This document shows, in pieces, positions 51,640 to 61,900 of a DNA stretch of 64,000 nt. This stretch comes from Pegea sp. RAD2-039 (lineage: Eukaryota > Chordata > Thaliacea > Salpida > Salpidae). Under the pieces are notes generated by a model. The model had not been told where the DNA came from, searched no databases, and worked only from the letters and a program-made list of their open reading frames with translations. Location: positions 186,001 to 250,000 of the forward strand of contig JAQGEQ010000064.1 of assembly GCA_034620365.1 (NCBI GenBank), read 5' to 3'. Each line of letters opens with the position of its first letter. Within the stretch, counting starts at the first letter, position 1. The position numbers were made by a program, and so were the translations under genes.

Positions 51640-54601
51640 ATAGAGAAGATTTAATATCTGTTTCAAGGCTTTTAAAATTGAGCTAAAAAAGGATGAAGCC
51701 CAACAACAACTAAATCTACAAAAATATTTTCCTATATATGATTCCGTAATCTTTTTCTTCAACAATAAACATTTTTTATAAAATATTTTTAGCTTGTTTT
51801 TATGTTTTACTGAATGTGTTGTGAAAACTTTTTATTACTAGATAACTTTCATGTGATCTTGTCTTTCAACGTAACTTTGACATGTTATTTACTCGAAAAG
51901 CACCTCATATGCATATGAATGACGTATGAAGCTGTTTTTTACTATAATTAGTCATGTTGAATTGTTCTCTGTATATTAATCTTAAACTGTGAGATCTGAG
52001 ACCATCCAATTACCTCTTTGGTCGTTTTATTTGGTTTTTTCCACTGTAAGGTTTGTTGGGTTTGTAACTCGAAGCCATGAGTTGAATGAATACTGAAAAA
52101 CAAATTTTTATTTTAAGGTGGCTAACTTCAAAAGATTAATTCTGAATATAGTGGTTTAATATCTGTTTTGAAAATCAATTAAAGCCTAAAAATATCAAAA
52201 GAATTTATAAACTATAAACAAAGCAAAGGAATTTTTGTAATACTTTAAATTAAGCTCATAACATCATTATAGATAAAATTATTTCAATAAATCATGAATT
52301 TGCTTCAAAATCTGACTGCAGAGATCTTTAATCTCGAGTAAATTGAATAAGTAACTGTTTGTCGGTCATAACAATTTAAATAAATCAATCTTACTGCATT
52401 AATATTTATTATCAAAACAATTCTACCAACAACTTGGCGTTTTATTACTGATTTAGGTGATTTTTTTAATTAAATATTTGAAACAAATCTACGAAAAACG
52501 GTGTTTACAACTGAAATATAAACAATAAAGTTAATTTTCCTCAACAATTACGAAGCTGAATTCTAGAATGTGGCTTTAACCTCAATCGGCTTTCAGTTAG
52601 ACGAGATCAGATGTTTGTTATTGGATAATAAGGGAGACTATATGAGATTAGAAAATGTTTTTCAATTGAACAATTACAAACAATTGTTTCATAAAATTAT
52701 CTGAAGTAATAGATTGAAAAATTATAATTAAAATTAAGTAATTATATATTCATCTTGAACAAAAACAACAAACTGTTTTGTAACTTTATCAATAGAATAT
52801 CATAAAGTTGAAATGTATGAATTCATTGTTTGAAACTTTGAAAGAAAGTTAATCACTATCATGAAATGTCAACAAAAAAATTTCTGTGGTGAAGCCACGT
52901 TACAAGCAAACTAAACTCTTTTTATTTTTATTTAATTTAAACACTTATTGAGCTTAAAAAGCATATCTGAAGCACATTTCAGTGAAAACGAAAACAACAA
53001 TAAAGGTAAAATGAGATCTATATAAAAAGATTAGATGATGTTGAGCTAACTAAAAGCATTTAGAAATTATATAAATCTCACAAATTATTTTCATTTTTAT
53101 TTCCTTAAATTGAAATAAAATTTTATTTTTTATTTATTTCAGTAAATTTGTACAAACTTTTTTCAAGAAATTAAGAAAAAAAATACACTTTAGTTAAAAA
53201 TGTCCGTTTAATGCTTAATGGTATAGAAAGATTATTTTAATTTTGTTTTTGATACCATCTCCAAAAAATTGAACAAAATAATTGAGTAAACCAACTTTGT
53301 TTAAAACCAAGCTTCACAAAAAGCTATCAAAGAACTAGAAGAAGTGTCTGCTCTATAGAAGTAACAATATTTATCAATTTAATATAATATTTATAAATGT
53401 TGTATATCTCTCTTGAAAGATATTAAAATAGATCAATGTTATCTGATATCTACAATGTTATTAGTAATACTACTAATTATCATTTTCCTTTTTTTACTTG
53501 TTAAAAGATTTCCTAACATAGATTGAACTATTCTTCTATGTTCAGACGATTCTGTCCATGACAATTTTCTCAATTTTACAACAACTAATTCTCCAACTCA
53601 GTATATTAATAAACCCACTAATTCAAAAGGTCACAGTTTAGATCTTTTATTTTTAGAATCCCAGACAATTTTATCCAAATTCTGACCAATTCAAATGCTT
53701 GCTCCACTAAAAGCATCTCTCTACACGAAAAATCTAAAATTGAAAGTTTATTTTTTATAAAATATTAGTTTAAGGAATTGAATGAAATTGAAGTTGATAA
53801 ATGACAGAGAAAGTGAAGTTTGTGACAGCGGCTCATCACAAAGCTCTTAAGACTTTTTCATCTACATATCAAATAGATAAATTTTAGTCTTTATAAATCT
53901 TCATGTTTTGATTACCACTTTTAGATTACTTAAACAAATAAGGCGACTAACAACAAGAATAAATATAAAAGCGATACTCACGATATATCAACAATCTAAC
54001 AGTTGCACTCAATACATTTACGTCAGCAGCAAAATACTTTACTGATATACATTTCAAATATACCAAAATAGTTTCATTTAATCTATCTGTAAACACCCTT
54101 TATGCTGATATCTTGATTTATAAAGAGCCAAATTCTAAATGATTAAAAACGATCTCTCATCTACTAACTAGTAATTTATATCTTTAAAATATTTTTAAAG
54201 ACCTGAAAGACTATCCAGTGATCACTTGTTGTCTTGTCGCAGTGGTACTAGTTTCTCCACCTTCTTCTATTTTGTCATTTTTAATGTTTGATTCATAGTT
54301 TAGGTTTTTCCTCTATTAAAAAGTAACTCGTCTCTCGAATGATATGTATTTGATAAAAATGTTGTTTGTGTGAATACTTTGAAATGCTCTGAAGTAGAAA
54401 CTCTAATTTTTACTGATTTTATCCAAGTTTTTGTGAAGCAGACGACTTCTCTCCTACTAATAATTTGCCACGAAAACTAATTCGATGTTTTCGAACCAAA
54501 TTGGATTTAAGAATAATTATTTCAAGTTTACTCATATCTGCTATAAAGTAGTCATTTTTTATATTCAAAAAGAAAAATAATTTTTTTAAATTAGCAGATG
54601 G

Positions 54602-54808
54602 TTTTTTTTTTTTTTTTTTTTTTATATATATAAATGCGAAGGAGGGTGCCTAAAGAGAGCACATCTCACTAACACACATTCTCAGTAGTTTTTCATGGTT
54701 TTTTTTTTCTCAGGAGTTTTATATGTCTCCACCTGGGGTCGAATCCGGTACTTCCTAGCTAGATGTACCTTGTAGCTAGGTGTAGTAACCGCTTCGCCAC
54801 CAAGCAGG
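54602..54808 (-). mobile_element. tRNA-derived SINE
   Basis: Read on the minus strand from about 54808, the element begins with a tRNA-like head. It contains an A box TGGCGAAGCGG (54789-54799) and a B box GGATTCGACCCC (54735-54746) in the correct order, as expected for an internal RNA polymerase III promoter. A tRNA-unrelated body follows with the block AGGCACCCTCCTTC near the 3' end, then a TATATA stretch and a run of about 22 A. That run is the T-tract at 54602-54623 on the plus strand. The length of about 205 bp is normal for a SINE. The same body and tail occur at 11574-11640. The family itself I do not recognise, and I could not define target-site duplications by eye. Confidence 0.8.
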
Positions 54809-56453
54809 ACGTTTGCTTCTTGAGAATAATTTTAACAGAAACTTGTTTCATTTTAGCATCTATTTATTTATGAAATTTTAGTTTAAGTTATTAGAAGGTT
54901 CAGCTGCTAATTAAACAGTAGATACTGATCAAACAATTAGAAGTGTCTTTCTCTAGAAAGGACTTAAGAGTAAAAACAGTCTGATTACTCTGAAAATTTT
55001 TGGTTCTTCTCACAAACTGTGGCTATTTTATCTTTGAATCCCTATAAACCAGTCGTAGATGACCAAATAATTCTTATTTATTAGTGTTATTCATAAGTTT
55101 TTGGAGTTAGCAAAATCGACTTTTTCTTGTTCTATAATTTTGTAAAGTAGAAGACCAGTTTAAAGTTTTTAGTTTTAAGTTGCGCTATTTACAGATTATT
55201 GTTATTCTTGTAACTTAAATTTTGTCAAAGATATAAGCTGCTAAAAACCTTTTTTATCTTTATAAGTCAGTCAAATGCTAAAAGTGTTTTTAGTCAGCAG
55301 AAAAAAAAACAAATAAAATTATCCTTTTTTGAATTTAATAACTTTATAAAATTGAACAAAATAGTTTGTATTAGAATATAAAATTGATAAGAGTTGTTAT
55401 ATACATAGTTACTTAAAAAGTTTATAATTTTATGTAGAAAAACATTTTGTACGTTTGCATATCTACTGTAATAATTAAATTACCTAATTCTTGAAATATA
55501 ATAATTTAGATCTTTGTTAAGCTTTATATTATTGAAAATTATTTTAAATTATTCCACTTACAGCTAAATAATATTTTTCGTTTGAATTGTGCGAAAAATT
55601 GAAACTAAACTTTGGTCATTATTGTGTTGTGACCACAATAGCTATGGTCCTATTAAGGAAACAAGTTTTGTACGTTATAGGAGCTTTGTAGCTCAGTCAA
55701 GCTTTTTGATTTAGAGAAGAAATTAAAGTCTCCTTGCATCTTTAATTTAACTCTATCATTAATTTAGTGGCAGGATATATTAATTTTTTTACAAATTTTT
55801 ATAAAAATTTAGAATATTTTATTCTTGTAACAAATTTTTGAAAATTTTTTTTTCTGTTGATTTTATAAATTCTTATTTTTACATAATCATAAAAATCTGA
55901 AAACTTTATTATTACTTATTATTTAACAATTACATTTTTGCTTATCTTATTTTATTATTATTTATTTTATTTCTTTTATGAGTCATTTCACTTTTTCTAC
56001 ATTGCTTACTAAGCATAGAATTATTTTTAAAATGATTTTATTTAATTTATTTTTACTAAATTCAATTAAAACTTTGCCTAATATTATAATCAATCATTTT
56101 TATATTTATTTTTCATATTTTTTATTATCTTTCTGGGTAAGATTTAAAACCAAGTTATTTATTTATATTATTTTAAATTGATTCAAAAGCTATTTATATT
56201 TATAAAGATATTTTGATTTAAGAAATAATTTATTTAACTTTATAAATTTTATTTTTATTACTTTTTAATTCAACTTAACTGTTATATAAGTTTTTATATT
56301 TTTAAAGTTTTATATTTTTATAAATCCAAAGAACTAATTTGTATCTTTAAATGGTATTTTAACCAAAAGTTATTTTAAATATATTTTTATTTACATAACT
56401 TTCACTTTCAGTTATATTTTTTAAAAATATAAAACTTTTTATTTTGATTTAAA

Positions 56454-58028
56454 ATGGATTTTGATAATTCAAAATATGAGAAACGTCTAAAAGATTTATA
56501 TCCAGCTGTTGACGTCACAGTCACCCCATTGCCAACCAAATGGAGTTCTCGTGATAAGTACCAACACTTGAATGTCTTTCAAGATGGACTGAGAGTTCTA
56601 TATAACGGTCAAGGAAAGAATCATAAAGATGCTGGATCTGTCAGAGCTAATTATCCAATCCCAGTTGCTTGTGGATTATATTATTTTGAAATTAAGGTAA
56701 TCACAAAGGGTAGAGATGGTTATATGGGCATAGGTCTTTCAGATCAAGGAACAAATCTAAATCGTTTACCTGGTTGGGAAAAATTTACATATGGTTACCA
56801 TGGAGATGATGGACATAAGTTTTTTTCAACTGGTAATGGACTACCATATGGACCAACTTTTAGTACAGATGATGTGATTGGTTGTTGTTTAAATTTGATC
56901 AGTAATTCTTGTTTCTATACAAAAAATGGTATTCATATTGGTGATGCTTTTCATAACTTACCTCAAATACCATTATATCCAACTGTTGGTCTTCAAACTC
57001 CTAATGAAGAACTAATTGCTAATTTTGGTCAGTTTGAATTTGTTTTTGATTTTGCTGATTACTCTAAGGAATGGAGAAACGCGACACAAAGTATGATTTA
57101 TAAACATATTTTAAAAGATGATAAGTTACATATGTCAGATACTCTCAATCAACTTGTACAAAGTTATCTTGTTCATCATGGTTATGTAAAAACATTTGAA
57201 GCATTTTCTACAAGTATTGGAGACAATCAAGCTCAGAAAGAGTCTTTAGAATCCATTAAAAGTCGGCAACATATCAAAGAGTTAGTTCTAACTGGGAAAA
57301 TTAGTGATGCGATTAAGTATACAAATCAACTATTTCCTCAATTATTACCTTCAAATCCAAATTTGCTGTTTATTTTAAAGGTCAGACAGTTTATAGAGAT
57401 GATTAATGGTACAGATAGTGAAGTATTTATTCTTTGTAATAATGATGAAGTTAAAACTAGTTTAGATAATTCTCATGATGTATTTTCTGAGTCACCACCT
57501 CCTTCTGAGCCCATGAATATTGAAAATAATGCCAAATTTGAATATAATGAAACTGATATTGAAATGGAGACAGACGTTTGTGTCTCGAATGGTGTTTCTA
57601 ATGGTAGTTATGGTAAACCATGTATTAGTAATGGTGTTAGTGAAAAAGAGAACTTTATTCCAAAGTTATGTGGAGGAAATCCTATCGCTGTTATACATAT
57701 GGTTGAATTTGGACAAAAACTTCTTACTTTCTTGAAAAAAAACCAAACCAAAACTGCTTATGCCAAAAATAAGAGAATTTTGTTAGATGCTTACAGTCTT
57801 CTAGCATATACAGACCCTTGGAACTCTCCTGTGGGTTACCAACTCAATCCAAATCAACGTGAAGCTGTTTTTGCTTCCCTCAATAGCGCTATTTTAAAGT
57901 CACAAAACTTACCAACTAAACCACCTATTCAAACATTGATAGGTCAATCTCAACTTTGCTTAAAAGAAATGTTGGCAAATAAAATTGGAACTGCTGCATT
58001 TGTATCTGTTTCACAATATCTCTCGTAG
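56454..58028 (+). CDS. RANBP9: RanBP9/RanBP10-like CTLH E3 ligase scaffold, intronless
   Basis: One uninterrupted exon of 524 codons. RanBP9 and RanBP10 are scaffold subunits of the CTLH (GID) ubiquitin ligase and bind diverse receptors through SPRY. Visible domains: SPRY at about residues 40-200 (PIPVACGLYYFEI, GRDGYMGIGLS, PYGPTF, GCCLNLI), LisH at about 228-255 (SYLVHHGYVKTFEAF), CTLH at about 262-320 (IKELVLTGKISDAI, NPNLLFILKVRQF), a poorly conserved acidic and Asn/Ser-rich linker with MNIEN and VSNGVSNG, and a C-terminal CRA region (LLAYTDPWNSPVGYQL, SALNS-like LNSAIL). The proline-rich N-terminus of human RanBP9 is absent, which is usual for shorter family members. The lack of introns contrasts with four intron-dense neighbours and suggests a retrocopy. 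Codon use looks intact with no break, so it is probably functional. RanBP9 and RanBP10 cannot be told apart here. Confidence 0.93.
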   Translation: MDFDNSKYEKRLKDLYPAVDVTVTPLPTKWSSRDKYQHLNVFQDGLRVLYNGQGKNHKDAGSVRANYPIPVACGLYYFEIKVITKGRDGYMGIGLSDQGTNLNRLPGWEKFTYGYHGDDGHKFFSTGNGLPYGPTFSTDDVIGCCLNLISNSCFYTKNGIHIGDAFHNLPQIPLYPTVGLQTPNEELIANFGQFEFVFDFADYSKEWRNATQSMIYKHILKDDKLHMSDTLNQLVQSYLVHHGYVKTFEAFSTSIGDNQAQKESLESIKSRQHIKELVLTGKISDAIKYTNQLFPQLLPSNPNLLFILKVRQFIEMINGTDSEVFILCNNDEVKTSLDNSHDVFSESPPPSEPMNIENNAKFEYNETDIEMETDVCVSNGVSNGSYGKPCISNGVSEKENFIPKLCGGNPIAVIHMVEFGQKLLTFLKKNQTKTAYAKNKRILLDAYSLLAYTDPWNSPVGYQLNPNQREAVFASLNSAILKSQNLPTKPPIQTLIGQSQLCLKEMLANKIGTAAFVSVSQYLS

Positions 58029-58970
58029 TTTCAAATTGGGTTTTTTTTATTGAAAACAATGGACTGAAAAAATGTTAGCTTCATATATGTTACTGTTTGG
58101 TTTAGTTTTTCAATTTTTGTTGAAATAAGCTGAAGTATTTGATACTAACATTTTGATTATTTTTTTTTTCATTAAGTCTTTAGTGTGTAACAAAATTTTG
58201 TTTTCATCATCCAATAAATGGTTTCAATTCTCAAATTAATAAATGTCTTCTAATTTTTTTATTTTGGTTTTCTTTAGAATTTGAGATTTATCTAAATAAT
58301 CAAACTAGACATGAAATAAAAATTCAGAATTTCAGTTTTATTGTTTTAGTTTTCCTTTCTAATTTAGGCAATTATGAAAATTTAATTTTAATTTCTAATC
58401 AAACGTTTTGAAAAAAAATTTCTGTTGTCATTATATATTATAAAAATAAAGTTTTCAATTAAAATTTTAATAAACAAAAAAAGTTTTGAATATTTTTTAA
58501 ATACTTAATCAAATTATAATTGTTTGTAAATTCGACAAGAATATTTTGATTTCAACCAAATTTTAAAATCAGTGATTTTATTAAAATTTTTTTTCTGGAG
58601 GATGTAGTAGTTGTTTTGAAATTTGAATTTATTTTTAATATTTGTAAAATGTAAACAACTTAAGCTGATAAACTATCAACTTAATATGTTACCAAAAACA
58701 TTAAAAAATAAATTAGTAAATTTTAAGAAGTAATTAATTTTTTATTTAAATTAATTGTTCAAAAGTTAAAAATTTTGAATTTTTAAGGTGAAGTATTTAA
58801 AAAAATTATTTGAAAATCATTTTTTCAGTTTAGATTTTTGCTGACGTCTCAGTAAAGTTTTTTAAAACAGATTTACTGAATCAAAAACAGTTCATTTGGT
58901 GTTTAGTCCTCAAGATAGTTGTTTGTCTAATAGGAGAATCTTTCAGACGAATCTGCTGCTAGTTTTGAAA
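58029..58970. other. Short intergenic region with RanBP9 poly(A) signal
   Basis: About 0.94 kb between the RanBP9/10 stop and the start codon of the next gene. An AATAAA at 58213-58218 lies 185 nt after the stop and is the likely poly(A) signal. The remainder is A+T-rich, and the promoter of the adaptor gene should lie in its second half, but I see no distinct element. Confidence 0.5.
58213..58218 (+). terminator. Poly(A) signal candidate for RanBP9/10
   Basis: AATAAA 185 nt after the stop codon, followed by a second similar hexamer near 58238. A usable signal so soon after an intronless copy is compatible with a retrocopy that carried its own 3' untranslated region. Confidence 0.45.
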
Positions 58971-61900
58971 ATGGCAAATGGAAAACTTTCCGAACCAACC
59001 AGTTAGTTTAAACTTTAAAAGAAATTATCTAAATCAAATATTTCCATCATATATATATATAACATCTTTAATTCAACTCATAATCTTTTAGCTTTAGAAC
59101 AAACTTTTAAAAGTAACTTAAATATCTAATTATTAATAAAATAAATGAAGTTAAAAGTAAATTTTGTTGGGTTTTTAAAGTAGTTTAATTTGTATTCAAG
59201 TTGTGGTAGTTACTGTTGTTCATGACTCACATGAAACTGGTGAAAAATGGAAGTATTTTATTCAGAGCTTATTGACCGTAGATAGCACAAAAGAAGCAAG
59301 GTTTTTATTAAAAAGTATTTTGAAATAGAAGCTAATAAGTTTTAATTTTAGTGACGTTTATGTGGAAGTCTCTTCTATCTGTATTGATAGTTTAGACAAT
59401 GAATCTTCTTCTGATTGTAATTGGAAACTATTTCTTCTGAGCAATCATCTTCTAGAAGCTCTTAATGATTCAACAGTAAGAACACAAAGCTATTTTGTCT
59501 CTAGAGACTTTTTTTCAACTTCTTTTAAGTGATTATTTTGAATTTATATTTATGAACAAAAGCTACTTTCATAATCTTTTTATAAAATTAGCTAAGAAAG
59601 TAAAATTTCAGGATAATTGTTTCTTCCGTTTCTTCCGTTTCTTCCGTTTATTTGTATCACTTTTAAACAATTTAAAATTTATTCATTACTTTTATTTCAT
59701 CTTAAATATAATTATTAAACATGATCTAATATACAAACAGTTAATTATATCAAACAATAAACTAAAGTACTTTTTAGAATTTATTTATTCATAATTTTTA
59801 GCTTTCAAGATATTCTTTAAAATTATTTTTTTTTAAGTTTTTTTTTAGCGCTAACTACTCTGTTAATTTCCTAAATAAATTGCTTAATGCCAAGTTTTTT
59901 GATGACTAATTCAATTTTAATTAAACCAGTTAATTGGTCCTTAAAAAATTATCAGCAAAACTTATAAAATCAAATGTTCTTTCATTATTTCTACATTTTG
60001 TTGTTTTCATTTTTTTATCTGACGAATTTGAAATCTTTTTATCAGTCAGTTTTGTCAACTTCTGATTTGCTGAAATCAAATCCTGATCGGAATATCTTCT
60101 TGCTTCTTTGCAGTGAAGATGATGAAGATTTTATTCTTTATTCAAAAAGAAACCTAGAAGGTTAGATGAAAAATATTTTGTAAATTTGATAAAAAATTAA
60201 ATAAAATTTTGAAGAATTTTGAAGAAATTTTAATTAAATCTTTCAATAAAATTATTTCAAATCTAAAGACAAGACTCTGTGAATCTAAATCAGCCGATAA
60301 TTTAACTCTGCAGCTTTATTTCCTGAAGCAAAGAAGTACCACGTCGTACAAGCAACTGAACCAAAGAAAATTTATCGAGATATCATATCTATTATATCAC
60401 CTTTCAAGTTTATACTTCATCCAAGTGTCTTGACTTGTACAGTTAGTTATTTCCACTTCAGTTTTAAATTCATCAAATATTTTACATATTTCCGCTAAAC
60501 GGCGGTGCTGAGCAAATTTTATAATTTGTATTATGTTAGGTTGTAGTGGTAAAGGTCACTAGCTAGCCTTCAAGGCCTTTTTTAGAAAGCGCCAATTTAT
60601 TCTAAGACATTTGCTACTTTAAACGTTCAAAAATTGCTTTTGATTCGATATAACTGAAATTAAAGCAAATTTTTCAATTTCTTTTTACTAACTTCAATTA
60701 CAACTTTCGAAAATTAATATTTAGGAAATCGAAATTAATGTAATTTTGTTGAAAAATCAATTTTCTTATCTAATAATTGAGATATTTGTTTAAAAGGATA
60801 CTAACCAACATATAACTTTGATTGGCAACAAACCTTTTCAAAAACTTCCATCTCAAAACCACTTTTTCAAGTTGGTTTTTTATGATGATATCAACGGAAA
60901 AGAAAGCTTACACATTAAACCAAAACTCTTTAATTGCACAACGCTTTTGTTCCAAAATCGAGGTACGTTTGAAAAAGACTCTGTAATTTTCTAGAATTTT
61001 CTTTTAATTGATTAGTTTAAGCCTCTGAATGATTTATTATTGCGACTTGAAAAGTAAAAAAAGGAAAACCAATAATTTGTTAGATTGAAAATCATTTATT
61101 TAGGATTTACAATTAAAATCTTCTATTACTAAAATGTAGTTATAAAACTTCTAAATATTATTTGGAACCAATTTAAAGAAACCTTTGAAAGAATTTAAAA
61201 TAATGTAGAATTAGTTAAACAATAACTTCAAACTTTTTATAACTTTTTGCTTATTTGGCGAATTTTTACTCAATGTTTTATAATCAATAATTTTCTAATT
61301 ATTTTTTCTACAATCAAAGGGCATGCATCAGGTTTCTACCAGGCTGCTCTGTTTATTTGTACAAATGATGGAGCAAATAATGATGAAGAAAAAATTGAAG
61401 TTAGTTTTTCATGGAAATGTTTTTTTCGAATCTATTTCAGTTCATATCACCAATAATTTTCAACCTAAAAAACTTTTGTGAAAAATATAAACTGAAAAAT
61501 TTAAACTGTTAAAACTACACTCGATAAATATTAATTTTTTTTAATGATATGTGGGCAAAAGGCAATTTTTTAAAGCTGTAGGTGGGTTAATCCTTTCAAA
61601 ATGTAAGATAATATTTCCTACCTTAAATGATATGCCAGTATTATTAGGTTTTCCAATATTGTTTATTAACATAAAGCTTAATGACCTTAATCTTACAGTA
61701 AGTTAATTACTGAAATACTTTTACTGATTCTACGATTTGTTGTCACCTTAAGCTTGTTAAAATGTTCAGTTTATCTCTAACAAAGGAATCAAAATATCTA
61801 CATCAGTTAATTAAACTTTTTCAATATAATTATTAATGAATATTGTTTGGATAATAACCAAAAAAACAGTTTTGTTTACATTTACTTAATTATAAATATA

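Larger units (their letters stand above)
48801..56453. other. Intergenic region with one SINE
   Basis: 7.6 kb of A+T-rich sequence. It includes the probable ADAMTS 3' untranslated region just after 48800, a TGACGTCA at 49023-49030, a TCACGTGA at 49216-49223, a DR1 nuclear-receptor half-site pair at 51627-51639 and the tRNA-derived SINE at 54602-54808. I see no credible coding exon; the 67-codon frame at 55978-56181 is hydrophobic and A+T-driven. Confidence 0.6.

Noticed and set aside
55620-55710. tRNA-like words (GTAGCTCAGTC) near 55.69 kb
   Set aside because: An A-box-like string alone; no B box, no acceptor stem and no cloverleaf could be drawn.
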